From: Hyphomicrobiaceae bacterium
GTDB lineage: Bacteria; Pseudomonadota; Alphaproteobacteria; Rhizobiales; Hyphomicrobiaceae
Reading direction: 5' to 3'
Assembly (NCBI GenBank): GCA_022842785.1
Contig: JALHOW010000005.1
Span: forward strand, 124,001-188,000
DNA: 64,000 nucleotides
Shown in pieces: positions 8,209 to 17,796 of the stretch. Positions within the stretch are counted from its first letter, which is position 1; every line of letters begins with the position of its first letter. The notes beneath the pieces are model-generated. The model was not told where the DNA came from. It searched no databases and worked only from the letters and a program-made list of their open reading frames with translations. A program made the position numbers and the translations under genes.

Positions 8209-9573
8209 TCAGCGGAAGATCGAACTGCCGGTTGCAAAGAAATCGTTGATCGCCGCTGTGATCGCGGCAGCCATTTTCCTCTGCCATTCCTGCGACAGCA
8301 TCTGCTTCTCTTCGTCGACGTGGCTGATATAGCCAAGCTCGATGAGCACAGCCGGTGTCTCGGCCTGCCTCAAGACGAGGAAGTTCGCGGCGCGCTGCGG
8401 ATCCCTGCTGAGATGAATGCTGCCGCGCATTCGCTTGGCGGCAAGCTGCCGGAAGTTGAGTGCGAGGCCGTTCGTCTCGCGTGCCATCAGATCGAAGAGA
8501 ATGCTCTTCACATCATCCTGCGTGCCCTCAGTGGGTAAATGGACGCCGGCCAGAAGGTCCGCGGCATTCTCCTTGTCGGCGAGGCGCCGGGCGCGCTCGT
8601 CGGACGCGCTCTGCGAGAGCGTGTAGATTGTCGCGCCACGAATGGCGTGCGCCAGCTCGCGCGCCTCGAGCGAGTCGGCGTGCAAAGAGATGAAGAGCTG
8701 CGCCTCGTGCTCGCGCGATAGGCGAATGCGCTGCGCGAGCGGAACAAAAGCATCACTCGAGCGCGTCATCACCACGCGGTATTTGCCGGTCGCGTTGAGC
8801 ACCTTCTCGAGCTCCCGCCCAACGGCGAGAACAATATCTTTCTCGACGCCGACCGCCCCCTGGGCACCGGTATCGACGCCGCCATGGCCCGGATCGATGA
8901 CGATCACGGGGACGCGCGGCGCCGCGGGCGAGGATTTCGGTGCGGGTGGTGCAGGTGCTGGAGTTGCATCGGCGATATGTAGCCGCGCTGCGCTTTCGCG
9001 CGCCGCAGCCATCTCAACCTCGCTGAGGTCTACCGAGGGCGCAGGAACCAGGTCCAACTCGAGCCTGTGGCGCCCGCGCGCACCCTCGCGGATCAGGCGG
9101 GTCGCTTCGACCTGGACGGGTCCCGCCGTTTCGATCACAACCCGCGCTTTGCCCGGTGCGAAGGCGCCAAAGCGAAAGCCGGAGATCAGCCCCTTACCGT
9201 CGCGACCGGCTGTCGCCGGGATCGAGAACTCGACATGACTGACATCGACGACGACCCGATCGGGCGTCCGCAGGCGGAAAACCTGATATTCGACGGGCCC
9301 GGTCAGCTCGAGTGCAAGCCGGGTCAGGGACTGGTTGCCCGTGACCGAGGCTGCATCTGCGACAACTGGCCCCACCTGAGCGGGCGGGGTCGGCTCCTTC
9401 ACATCTGAACGCGGCTCAGCCTTTTCGGCAGTTGGTGGTGGCCGAGGCGGCATTGTTTTGACGTGCGTCGAACCCTGGGCCGCGACCGGCACAGCCCCCA
9501 GCACAGCCCCAAGAACGCCGTTCGCCGTTGCGAGCACGCACGCAATGATCAGACGTGATGCCAGTGCACGCAT
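8209..9573 (-). CDS. amiC: N-acetylmuramoyl-L-alanine amidase (AmiC type)
   Basis: A 454-residue secreted amidase that cuts the bond between N-acetylmuramic acid and L-alanine, needed to split septal peptidoglycan. An N-terminal signal (about 1-33) is followed by a Pro-rich linker, an AMIN targeting domain (about 75-175) and an Amidase_3 catalytic domain (about 222-445). The zinc and catalytic residues are all present: H230 in D-P-G-H-G-G, E244 in V-E-K-D, H298 in S-L-H-A-D-S and E412 in L-I-E-L-G-Y. Division amidases need an EnvC/NlpD-type activator, and none is encoded here. The gene diverges from rne. Its 3' end faces the sRNA candidate. Confidence 0.93.
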   Translation of the reverse strand: MRALASRLIIACVLATANGVLGAVLGAVPVAAQGSTHVKTMPPRPPPTAEKAEPRSDVKEPTPPAQVGPVVADAASVTGNQSLTRLALELTGPVEYQVFRLRTPDRVVVDVSHVEFSIPATAGRDGKGLISGFRFGAFAPGKARVVIETAGPVQVEATRLIREGARGRHRLELDLVPAPSVDLSEVEMAAARESAARLHIADATPAPAPPAPKSSPAAPRVPVIVIDPGHGGVDTGAQGAVGVEKDIVLAVGRELEKVLNATGKYRVVMTRSSDAFVPLAQRIRLSREHEAQLFISLHADSLEARELAHAIRGATIYTLSQSASDERARRLADKENAADLLAGVHLPTEGTQDDVKSILFDLMARETNGLALNFRQLAAKRMRGSIHLSRDPQRAANFLVLRQAETPAVLIELGYISHVDEEKQMLSQEWQRKMAAAITAAINDFFATGSSIFR

Positions 9574-10428
9574 CGTCCCCCGTCAGACCGAGTCTGTTGC
9601 CCCTCCAGCCAGCCGAAGTTAACCCAATCTTCGGCCGAATCACGCCTCTTGTGTCGTCGGTCACATGCAAAGTGATCGCATGTGCCAAGGTATGCCCTCC
9701 ACGGGCCTTGCCTCGCTAGGGGCAAGATCGTAGAGATACTTCAGTGTGTCGTTCTTGCCGCGACGAGTTGCTGCTGGGACCTGTCTGATTCCCGCCAAGC
9801 CGTTGAGCGCGAGCTGCATGGAGCGCCCCGCAGACACTGCGGAGGAGGCTTCAGGAGGATCGTGGCCCCTTCGGGTCACATCGCAAAGCTCACCGCTGAG
9901 CGCGGGGCCCCCAGGCCACAGTTTCGATGTCGTTTCAGCTCGTTATGCCGCTAACCCTGCATCGGCGACATGACCCGCCAAGGGGTGAGCCCGACGTTGC
10001 GAGCGCGCTGGCGCAGACGATACACGGCGTGCTGGAGTTTCGACTTCCGGCCTGCAATTCCGGTCCCTCAGCCCCTTGGCTTCGGGACAATTGTGAGCCG
10101 TTCCGAACCGACCTTCCCGCGAGGGGTGGAACGTCGGAACGTATTAAGAACAAAGGGGCGTGCAGCCCCTTCGAGGAACAATGAGACACCGGAGTTCCCC
10201 CCAACCAACCCTGTCCGTTCCCGGCTTCCGGGCACGGCAAGGCGCTGCGCACGCCGGAGCGACCGCTGATGCGGCCGCATCCTGCGCGTCGGGCGCGAGA
10301 GGGTGGCGGGCTCCATTCGTGATCACGCTATCAGCCAACCCGCGCCACAGCCCCGCGCACTCGCTGAGCCCCCATCGCACGCGCGACAGGACGACGAGCC
10401 CCGGGCGGCGCGCCCAGGACCAAAGACC
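9574..10428. other. Long divergent intergenic region with the rne leader
   Basis: These 855 bases separate amiC (-) from rne (+) and show no convincing gene; the frames open in it lack coding character. The first part should hold the amiC promoter. Near rne there is a perfect 7-bp hairpin, AAGGGGC (10153-10159) with GCCCCTT (10165-10171), loop GTGCA, about 260 bases before the rne start. A long structured 5' leader is expected for RNase E, which autoregulates by cleaving its own leader in enterobacteria. Whether that holds here is inference. No SRP RNA, RNase P RNA or tRNA was seen. Confidence 0.6.
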
Positions 10429-13404
10429 ATGGAAAAGAACAAGATGCTTATCGATGCCACCCACCCGGAGGAGACCCGGGTGGTGGTACTCAGAGGCGGC
10501 CGGGTAGAGGAATTCGATTACGAGTCAGCATCGCGCAAACCGCTGCGCGGCAACATTTACCTGGCGAAAGTCACACGCGTCGAGCCGTCGCTGCAGGCCG
10601 CGTTTGTCGAGTACGGCGGCAATCGCCACGGCTTCCTCGCCTTCAGCGAAATCCATCCCGACTATTACCAGATCCCCTTTGCCGACCGGCAGGCCCTCAT
10701 CGACGAGGAAGTCGAGGAAGAGGCGCGCGCCGAGCGCGAGGCCGATGCACGCGCCGAACGGCGTGAGCGCGGCGACCGAGGGGGGGAGCGCAGGGGCCGC
10801 GGTCGCAACCGCCGCGGGCGACCAGCCGCTGGCGCTGATGCCGATTCCGCGGAAGCTTCGGCCCCGGAAGCCATTGAAGACGACACCGCTGCCGAGGCGG
10901 ATGAGCACGATGATGCCGGCAGCTACGGCGACGATCGTGAGCAGCGGCACGCCCGCGCAGATGATGACGATGCGGAGGCGCCCAGCGCCGTGCCGCTGGC
11001 TCATGCGCGCGAGGAAAGGCTGAGCGAGCCGGTCGAAACCGCGATCGAGACGATCGAAGTCGGCCACGCCCAGGCCCATGAGTTCACCGCCGAGGCGCTG
11101 CCGGCTGACGGCGCAGGCTCCGACGAAGATGCACCGAAGCAGATCGGGCTCGTCGAGGAAGTCGGCGTTACCGAGGTCGACAGCAACGGCGCCACTGCCG
11201 AGTCCGTCGAGCAGGTCGGCGCCGAGGACGCACTCGAGGAACTACCCGAACGCCCGCAGCGCCGCCGCGCACGCCAGTACAAGATCCAGGAAGTCATCAA
11301 GCGCCGCCAGATCATCCTGGTGCAGGTCGTCAAGGAGGAGCGCGGTAACAAAGGCGCGGCCCTGACCACCTATCTCTCGCTTGCCGGCCGCTACACCGTC
11401 CTCATGCCGAATACAGGCCGTGGTGGCGGCATCTCGCGCAAGATCACCAACGCTCAGGACAGGAAGCGCCTCAAGGCCATTGCCGAGGAGCTCGAGGTGC
11501 CGGAGGGCATGGGCCTTATCGTCCGCACGGCCGGCGCCGCGCGCACGAAGCAGGAGATTCGCCGCGACTTCGAATATCTGCTGCGGCTCTGGGAGAGCGT
11601 GCGAGATCTCACATTGCGCTCGACGGCGCCGTGCCTCGTCTATGAGGAAGGCAATCTCATCAAGCGCTCGCTGCGCGATCTCTACTCCAAGGACATCGAC
11701 CAGGTTCTGGTTGCGGGCGACGAGGCGCACGAGGAGGCGCACGGCTTCCTCAGCATGCTCATGCCGGGGCACGCCGACAGCGTCATCAATTATCGCGAGC
11801 CGGAGCCGCTGTTCTCGCGCTTCCAGATCGAGCGCCAGCTCAATGCGATGTTCAGCCCGCACGTGACGCTGCGCTCGGGTGGCTACCTGGTGATCAACCA
11901 GACCGAAGCGCTCGTTGCCATCGACGTCAACTCGGGCAAGTCCACGCGTGAATTCTCGATCGAGGAGACGGCCCTCAGCACGAACCTCGAAGCTGCGGAC
12001 GAGATCGCCCGCCAGCTCAAGCTGCGCGACCTTGCCGGCCTCATCGTCGTCGACTTCATCGACATGGAGGAGAAGCGGAACAACCGGGCCGTGGAGCGCC
12101 GCATCAAGGACGCCCTGCGCCATGACCGCGCGCGCATCCAGGTGGGGCATATCTCGCACTTCGGTCTGCTCGAGATGTCGCGCCAGCGCCTGCGGACCGG
12201 CGTCCTCGAAGGTTCGACCTCGCAGTGCCCGCATTGCCAGGGCACCGGCATTATCCGCTCGACGGAATCGGTGGCACTGGCCGTGCTGCGCGGCATCGAA
12301 GACCACCTCATGAAAGGGCCGATGACCTCGATCGCGGTTCTCACCACGGCGGGCGTCGCGCTCTACATCCTCAATCACAAGCGCGGCTTCATTACGGAGA
12401 TCGAGCAGCGCTACGGCATCTTCGTCAGCGTCCAGGCGAGCGAGCGCATGCAAGGCGCGAACTTTGCCATCGAGCGCACGAGCGAGCCGACGGCAGCGCC
12501 GGTGCGCGCCCAGCGCAATGTCGTCAGCATGGACTGGGGCTTTGACGGCAGCGAAGGCGAAGGCAGCGACGAAAGCGAGATTGAGGAGCGGCCTGAGCCC
12601 CGCAGCGAGCCGCGGGAAAGCGCGACTGGCGAGGAAGAGGCAGGCGAGCAGCGTTCGCGCCGTCGCCGTCGCCGTGGCCGTGGTCGCCGCGATCGTCAGG
12701 AAGCAGGTAGCGAGCGCGCACCGCGCGGGCCCGACGATGAGGTCACGCCGCACGCTGATGCCGAGACTGACGGCGCCGAGGCCGAGGCTCCCGAAACAGA
12801 TACCGATGAAGGCGATGAGATCGGCGCAAGCGCGCAGGAAAGTGGACGCACGCCGGAGGACGGCGAAGGCCGCGGCCGCCGCCGTCGCCGTGGCCGGCGA
12901 GGCGGTCGCTCGCGTCATCGCGAAGGCGCGACGGGGCCCGATGGCAGCGTCATCGCCGGCTCGCCCGCGGACCCGGGCGCTGATCAGCCGGATGTCGATC
13001 CGGGCTTCAAGCCGCACGGCAGGTGGGGCGATGTACCAGCGCGTCGGCGCGACGAGTCATCGCTCGATACGCCAGACCATGGCGTGACCTCACAGGGCGT
13101 TACCTGGGAGATCGTCGGCGCAGCGCAGGAGCCTGAGGCTCCAGAGCCTGAGCCCGTGGCCGAGCCCGTCGCAGCGGAACCGCCAGCGCCGCCCGCGCCG
13201 GTCAAGGCCGAAGAGCCCGAGCCGCCGGCGCCGAGCGCGCCAGCCGTCGAGGCGACGCCCGCACGCGAGCCGGCACTTGCGAACGGCACCATGTCCCATG
13301 CCGAGAGCGCGGTGGCGCCGGAAGCTCCAGCTCCCACGGCTCCCGAAGTGCCCGAGGGCCCGCCGCGCCGCGGCTGGTGGCAGCGCCGCTTCGGCGGCAA
13401 CTGA
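10429..13404 (+). CDS. rne: Ribonuclease E
   Basis: A 991-residue endoribonuclease E, the core of the RNA degradosome. The S1 domain starts near residue 40 (N-I-Y-L-A-K-V-T-R-V-E-P) and is split by an acidic, Arg-patched insertion of roughly 170 residues, after which the S1-like fold resumes. Catalytic Mg2+ ligands are D499 (I-D-V-N-S-G-K) and D542 (D-F-I-D-M-E). The zinc-link is C600-P-H-C603. Spacings match E. coli D303, D346, C404 and C407. The C-terminal third is unstructured, with Arg-rich RNA-binding blocks and a Pro/Ala/Glu region, ending in G-W-W-Q-R-R. ATG 10429 or ATG 10444 is the likely start; upstream residues are not conserved in character. Confidence 0.95.
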   Translation: MEKNKMLIDATHPEETRVVVLRGGRVEEFDYESASRKPLRGNIYLAKVTRVEPSLQAAFVEYGGNRHGFLAFSEIHPDYYQIPFADRQALIDEEVEEEARAEREADARAERRERGDRGGERRGRGRNRRGRPAAGADADSAEASAPEAIEDDTAAEADEHDDAGSYGDDREQRHARADDDDAEAPSAVPLAHAREERLSEPVETAIETIEVGHAQAHEFTAEALPADGAGSDEDAPKQIGLVEEVGVTEVDSNGATAESVEQVGAEDALEELPERPQRRRARQYKIQEVIKRRQIILVQVVKEERGNKGAALTTYLSLAGRYTVLMPNTGRGGGISRKITNAQDRKRLKAIAEELEVPEGMGLIVRTAGAARTKQEIRRDFEYLLRLWESVRDLTLRSTAPCLVYEEGNLIKRSLRDLYSKDIDQVLVAGDEAHEEAHGFLSMLMPGHADSVINYREPEPLFSRFQIERQLNAMFSPHVTLRSGGYLVINQTEALVAIDVNSGKSTREFSIEETALSTNLEAADEIARQLKLRDLAGLIVVDFIDMEEKRNNRAVERRIKDALRHDRARIQVGHISHFGLLEMSRQRLRTGVLEGSTSQCPHCQGTGIIRSTESVALAVLRGIEDHLMKGPMTSIAVLTTAGVALYILNHKRGFITEIEQRYGIFVSVQASERMQGANFAIERTSEPTAAPVRAQRNVVSMDWGFDGSEGEGSDESEIEERPEPRSEPRESATGEEEAGEQRSRRRRRRGRGRRDRQEAGSERAPRGPDDEVTPHADAETDGAEAEAPETDTDEGDEIGASAQESGRTPEDGEGRGRRRRRGRRGGRSRHREGATGPDGSVIAGSPADPGADQPDVDPGFKPHGRWGDVPARRRDESSLDTPDHGVTSQGVTWEIVGAAQEPEAPEPEPVAEPVAAEPPAPPAPVKAEEPEPPAPSAPAVEATPAREPALANGTMSHAESAVAPEAPAPTAPEVPEGPPRRGWWQRRFGGN

Positions 13405-13431
13405 ACCTTTCGTGAAGCAACGCCCGTTGTC

Positions 13432-13457
13432 CCCTCTTTCCACACCTGGAAAGAGGG
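13432..13457 (+). terminator. Hairpin downstream of rne
   Basis: A perfect 11-bp stem, CCCTCTTTCCA (13432-13442) with TGGAAAGAGGG (13447-13457), has the loop CACC and begins 27 bases after the rne stop. No T-run follows, so it may be an RNA-stabilising 3' end or a factor-assisted terminator. Confidence 0.55.
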
Positions 13458-13619
13458 TGCGGGCGCTTGCGCGCGAAGGTGTCGCCGAAGCGTGGCACCC
13501 TTAGCGCAACGCCGGCCATAAATACTCGCCAGTTGCCCGCTAGCTGCTTGACGTAAGTCCGGCGGCTGGAGGACGGTGTCCGCAGTTTTGGGCGGGCCTG
13601 GATCCGAGGGGGGTGGCGC

Positions 13620-15095
13620 ATGTCTGCAGTCGAAGTGCTCACGCCAATGCCGCGGAACCAAGCGCCGGCGCAGCCCGCCGCGCCCGTGCCCGAAGTCGAA
13701 ACGCCGCTCGCTGGCACTGCACCCGCGGAGCTTCCGGCTGCAGCACAGCAAGAGCCGCGCGACGATATCTTCGAGGAGATCCTCGCGCACGCCGACGAGC
13801 GCGAGAAGTTCATTCCGGTGACGCGCGCAGCCCTGATGGAGCGCCTGACCCGGCAGCAGTCGTGGCGCGGCAACGAAGCCAAGGAGGCGCGGCGCTTCTT
13901 CCGCTATCTCGACTATTGGCGGCAGGCTTCCTACTCCGCCCACCTACTCGAAATGGGCCAGACATACGAGCCCTTCAATCCCGACAGCGATCTCCTCGTC
14001 ACGCGCCGGTACACCGACGCGGAGAAGGGCACGCTACAAGAGCGTCTCATCGAGCAGACGCAGATGCTGCTCGAACAGGCGAACTACACACGGATCGATC
14101 CCGCCGACATCAAGCTGATCCTGACGGCCGACAGCCACTACGGTCTCGATCTCCAAGTCGATATGCACGCATTCGACGAGCTGATGATCTACTACCGCGG
14201 GGCGACGAAGCGCAGGCTCCATCGGCGCGATGCGCGCAAGCTCTACCTCTTCAAGGAAGAGTACGACGTTCCGATCTTCCAGCGCCTGTTCGTGCTTTTC
14301 AAGCTGAAGCCATTCGAGCAGCGCGTCGACGAGGTGATGAAGCAGCAGAGCTGCGAGCGCACTGCCGCCGAGAAGATCGTACGCAAGCTGCGGGGGTCGC
14401 TCGGGGCCGAGATCAGCTCGAACTCGATCTACATGAAGCTCTTCAAGAACATCCCACGCTCCGACATCGAGATGTGCTTCCCGAACACGACGGTCAAGTT
14501 CCGTCTGTTCGACAAGCTGAGGCTCGGCGTCACCGCGGGTGGCGGCCTTGGCATGGGCGTCGTCGGTACGGCGACGAAGCTCATGGTTGCCGCAAACCCG
14601 ATCGCGCTCGCGGGGGCAGTCGCCACGCTCGGTGGCCTCGCCTTCCGCCAGGGCATGAAGTTCATTCACAAGCGCAATGAGTACATGGTGACCATGGCGC
14701 AGAACCTCTATTTCCATGCGCTCGCCGACAATCGTGGCGTGATGACCGTGCTTGCGGACCGCGCGGCCGAGGAGGACATCAAGGAGGAGATGCTGCTCTA
14801 CAGCGTGCTCGCCAAGGACACCGTGCACGTCAATGAACTCGCCGATGTCGACGCGGCCATCGAGCAGCAGCTCTTCAATACTTTCGGGCTCAATCTCAAC
14901 TTCGATCTGCACGACGCGCTGGATCGCCTCGTGAACGACGGCGTCGTACAGATCGGCCAGGACGGCTGGATCAGGACGCTCGGCCCGGCGGACGCCGCCC
15001 GGCACATCGATACCCTGTGGGACAACTACCTCGACGAGCTCCCCGATCCGACGCGCGGCGAAGGCGTCGAGTTCGAGGACGAGCCATTGGGTTGA
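13620..15095 (+). CDS. TMEM143/DUF3754-like membrane protein
   Basis: A 491-residue protein resembling the TMEM143/DUF3754 family, which occurs in bacteria and in mitochondria and has no settled function. Recognisable blocks are Y-Y-R-G-A-T-K-R near residue 195, the R-L-F-V-L-F-K-L-K-P segment near 227, the K-N-I-P-R-S-D-I-E-M-C-F-P-N-T block near 279-293, and a Gly/Ala-rich membrane hairpin at about 303-345. The first 50 residues are Pro/Ala-rich and likely disordered. It stands alone between rne and a small anchored protein whose start lies 13 bases after its stop, so the two may be co-transcribed. Confidence 0.75.
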   Translation: MSAVEVLTPMPRNQAPAQPAAPVPEVETPLAGTAPAELPAAAQQEPRDDIFEEILAHADEREKFIPVTRAALMERLTRQQSWRGNEAKEARRFFRYLDYWRQASYSAHLLEMGQTYEPFNPDSDLLVTRRYTDAEKGTLQERLIEQTQMLLEQANYTRIDPADIKLILTADSHYGLDLQVDMHAFDELMIYYRGATKRRLHRRDARKLYLFKEEYDVPIFQRLFVLFKLKPFEQRVDEVMKQQSCERTAAEKIVRKLRGSLGAEISSNSIYMKLFKNIPRSDIEMCFPNTTVKFRLFDKLRLGVTAGGGLGMGVVGTATKLMVAANPIALAGAVATLGGLAFRQGMKFIHKRNEYMVTMAQNLYFHALADNRGVMTVLADRAAEEDIKEEMLLYSVLAKDTVHVNELADVDAAIEQQLFNTFGLNLNFDLHDALDRLVNDGVVQIGQDGWIRTLGPADAARHIDTLWDNYLDELPDPTRGEGVEFEDEPLG

Positions 15096-15108
15096 TGGAG
15101 TGCGGACG

Positions 15109-15654
15109 ATGCCACGCATCGTCAGAAGCGTAGTCGCTCTCGCCGTATTGGTAGCTCTCGCCTACGCTGGCTGGGAATGGTTCAAGAGCGACCATCATCT
15201 CAGCTTCGTGCCGAGCGCAATGGGCGTCCAACGGGTACTTTACGTCTCCGAAGAGTCGTGGGGCTTCGGCCCTGGTGGCAACGAAACGGGCGTGATCGTT
15301 TACGAGATGCCGGCCCCGATCTCCGCGGAACTCTCGCGAAGGGGACTCGTGTATCTCAACGAACTGTCGTCGGAAGCGACCGCTCGAGATTGGCGCGGCC
15401 GATATTCTGATTGGCAGCGTACTCCGATTGAGATCAAAGGCGTCTGGAGGCCCACTGAAGCATTACCGACCTCGTCTCCCCTTCGAGACTATCTGGACCG
15501 CTACGGCTTCGCGATCCCAGTTCGAAGCGACGTTGAGCATCTGGCCAATGACGCGCTCTTAAATCCGGGCAACTTCTACGCACATGGGCGCGCAGGAGGA
15601 GTGATCATCCTCATACCTTCCGAAAAGCGCATGATTTATGCCTATCGCGGCTAG
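15109..15654 (+). CDS. Hypothetical membrane-anchored protein
   Basis: I do not recognise this 181-residue protein. It starts with a basic stretch and one hydrophobic segment (about residues 5-22) that would anchor it in, or export it across, the inner membrane. The rest is a globular periplasm-like domain with several Trp and Tyr residues and no Cys. ATG 15109 follows GGAG; a GTG three codons earlier is in frame. It begins 13 bases after the DUF3754-like gene, so the pair may form one transcription unit. Codon use is a little less GC-biased than its neighbours, which is weak evidence of different ancestry. Confidence 0.6.
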   Translation: MPRIVRSVVALAVLVALAYAGWEWFKSDHHLSFVPSAMGVQRVLYVSEESWGFGPGGNETGVIVYEMPAPISAELSRRGLVYLNELSSEATARDWRGRYSDWQRTPIEIKGVWRPTEALPTSSPLRDYLDRYGFAIPVRSDVEHLANDALLNPGNFYAHGRAGGVIILIPSEKRMIYAYRG

Positions 15655-15827
15655 GAGCGAAGTCCGCTTTAGTCGAATAACTGGCACTGCCGAACGCCTT
15701 CTGCGCGCCCACGTTTGCCAAGGGTTCGCTGCAATGAATGCCGCGGTGCATCCCAGCCCCTCCCAGCGCACCCTTGACTGCGGGGACGTGGTCGGCAAGG
15801 TGATGGTCCCACCTTACGCAGGGTCCA

Positions 15828-17102
15828 ATGACACAGGCATCGTTCGCCGCCAGCCTCGCGCGGCGGCTGCCATTCTACTATGGCTGGGTCGTTCTCGGCG
15901 TCGTGTGCTGCGTGTCGATCGCGCGCGTCGGCCCCGCCGTCGCAACGCTGTCAGTGTTCATAGGTCCGATGACGGCGGAGTTCGGCTGGTCGCGGACCGA
16001 AATTTCCGGTGCCGTCTCCCTCGGCGGAATTCTGGCCGCAATTACATCGCCGATGCTCGGCTCCTTCCTCGACCGCAAGGGACCGCGCACCATACTTCTC
16101 ATGGCGGTGCTGACAACAGGCATCACCATTCTGCTGCTGTCGCAGATCGGAAATCTGGCGGCGTTCTATCTGCTCTTCTGCATTGCGCGAATGAACTTCG
16201 CCGGCCCATTCGACCTCGGCGCGCTGGGCGCGGTCGTGAACTGGTTCGTCGCGCGACGACCGCTGGCACTCTCCATGTCGCTGCTGGCGCAAATGGCCGG
16301 TCTTACGATGATGCCGCTCATTGCGTACTGGGCGATGGAACATGGTGGCTGGCGCGCGGGTTGGATCGCGGTAGGCGTGACGGTGCTCGCTGTGGGATTT
16401 CTGCCGACTTGGCTGCTGATGGTCGGGCGACCTGAAGATCTCGGTCTCAAGCCCGATGCGGCGAAGCCAGACACCGGAGCAACGCCCGGGAAAGTGACTG
16501 AACCCGAGCCGACCTTTACGCGAGCCGAGGCGCTCGCCACGCCGACGTTCTGGCTGCTCGCGATCTTCACAATGCTGGTTTGGCCGGTGCAGGCAGGCGT
16601 CAGCTTGCATCAGGCCGTCCATTTCACCGAGCGCGGCATGAGCCTGAGCACGGCCGTGACGGGCGTCACGGTCTTCTCAGCAGCTTCAGGTATCTGCGCG
16701 CTGCTGGTCGGCCTGGCACTGCGCCGGATCGGCGTACGCGCCGGCCTCGCCCTTTCGGCTTGTGGCATGGCTGTTGGAACGGCACTTATCGGAAGCGTGT
16801 CGAGCCACGGCGATGTGCTGCTGGCGGCGGGCATCTTCGGCGCATCACTCGGCGGCCTGCAAACCTGCTTGCCGGTGGCCTGGGCCGACTACTTCGGCCG
16901 TAGAAACTTCGGTGCCATTCGCGGCGTGGCGCTGACGATCCAGGTCACAGCCCAGGCCATAGGCCCGCTGCTGTCGGGTGTGCTGCGAGACTGGACCGGC
17001 AGCTACGACGCTTCCCACACGACATTCGCTACGCTCGCAGGACTGGCCATTCTGGTCGCGCTCCTCATCAGGGCGCCGAAACTACCGAACAGGGCCGTGT
17101 GA
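15828..17102 (+). CDS. MFS transporter, monocarboxylate-porter-like
   Basis: A 424-residue MFS carrier with 12 predicted helices. It opens with L-P-F-Y-Y-G-W-V-V-L-G, a hallmark of the MCT-like/oxalate-formate group, and has the loop G-S-F-L-D-R-K-G-P-R at about 76-85. A charged central loop near 205-235 separates the two halves. The substrate is probably a small organic acid; no catabolic gene is adjacent to narrow this. About 170 bases upstream hold no gene and no clear promoter. Confidence 0.85.
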   Translation: MTQASFAASLARRLPFYYGWVVLGVVCCVSIARVGPAVATLSVFIGPMTAEFGWSRTEISGAVSLGGILAAITSPMLGSFLDRKGPRTILLMAVLTTGITILLLSQIGNLAAFYLLFCIARMNFAGPFDLGALGAVVNWFVARRPLALSMSLLAQMAGLTMMPLIAYWAMEHGGWRAGWIAVGVTVLAVGFLPTWLLMVGRPEDLGLKPDAAKPDTGATPGKVTEPEPTFTRAEALATPTFWLLAIFTMLVWPVQAGVSLHQAVHFTERGMSLSTAVTGVTVFSAASGICALLVGLALRRIGVRAGLALSACGMAVGTALIGSVSSHGDVLLAAGIFGASLGGLQTCLPVAWADYFGRRNFGAIRGVALTIQVTAQAIGPLLSGVLRDWTGSYDASHTTFATLAGLAILVALLIRAPKLPNRAV

Positions 17103-17145
17103 ACGCAGCGGGCCGAGGCGGTCGAAGTCAGCTTGGGTCTCGACT

Positions 17146-17619
17146 TCAGCCGCGCCGTGCGGCCTCGATCGCAGCGACGTCGATCTTTCTCATGCCCATC
17201 ATTGCGTCGAACGCGCGCTTGGCTTCTGCGCCGCCGGCCGCCATTGCCTCGGTCAACACACGCGGCGTGATCTGCCAAGAAATGCCCCACTTGTCCTTGC
17301 ACCAGCCACACGCACTCTCCTGGCCACCATTGCCAACGATCGCGTTCCAATAGCGGTCGGTTTCCTCCTGATCATCGGTCGCGATTTGAAACGAGAAGGC
17401 TTCGGTGTGCTTGAAGACCGGACCGCCATTCAGTCCAATGCAACGGACGCCCGCCACGGTGAAGTCCACCGTCAAAACGTCACCTTGCTTGCCGGACGGA
17501 TAGTCGCTCGGCGCGCGGTGAACCGCGTGGACAGCGCTGTCGGGAAAGACTTCGGCATAAAAGCGGGCCGCAGCCTCGGCATCCTTGTCGTACCAGACGC
17601 AGATCGTGTTCTTGGCCAT
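17146..17619 (-). CDS. VOC-family (PhnB-like) protein
   Basis: A 157-residue protein of the glyoxalase/bleomycin-resistance/dioxygenase (VOC) fold. It is of the PhnB-like type often annotated 3-demethylubiquinone methyltransferase-like, although such proteins are not methyltransferases. It shows N-T-I-C-V-W-Y-D-K-D-A-E-A-A-A-R-F-Y near the N-terminus, F-x-F-Q-I-A-T-D-D-Q-E-E near 77-88, then W-C-K-D-K-W-G-I-S-W-Q-I. The C-terminus (A-F-D-A-M-M-G-M-R-K-I-D) is the usual ending of this group. The biochemical role is not known. It is transcribed convergently with the MFS gene. Confidence 0.82.
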   Translation of the reverse strand: MAKNTICVWYDKDAEAAARFYAEVFPDSAVHAVHRAPSDYPSGKQGDVLTVDFTVAGVRCIGLNGGPVFKHTEAFSFQIATDDQEETDRYWNAIVGNGGQESACGWCKDKWGISWQITPRVLTEAMAAGGAEAKRAFDAMMGMRKIDVAAIEAARRG

Positions 17620-17725
17620 CGGATATCCTTTCGTTTAGGCGAGCCTCCCGCTCCCTTGACCAAGGACGGATCAGAGCATGCCAATCCGACACCCGGGTGT
17701 TATTTTTCTAAGATCCGAAGCGCGC

Positions 17726-17762
17726 AAAAAGAAAGCGCGCCTCCCGTTTCCGGAAGGCGCGC
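17726..17762 (-). terminator. Intrinsic terminator of speD
   Basis: Read on the minus strand, the stem GCGCGCCT/AGGCGCGC (17755-17762 with 17735-17742) is followed by TTTCTTTTT (complement of 17726-17734). It lies 35 bases after the speD stop codon and is a good Rho-independent terminator. Confidence 0.85.
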
Positions 17763-17796
17763 GATCTGTCTCAGGCTGGTCGTTCGGGCTGGCTGA

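Noticed and set aside
11242-13017. A 591-codon frame on the minus strand inside rne
   Set aside because: It is antisense to a certain RNase E and arises from the GC-rich third codon positions.
15655-15827. Gap before the second MFS gene examined for a tRNA or sRNA
   Set aside because: No cloverleaf, no terminator with T-run and no conserved motif was seen.
17122-17145. GAAGTC/GACTTC inverted repeat between convergent MFS and VOC genes
   Set aside because: The stem is only 6 bp with no T-run, too weak to call a terminator.
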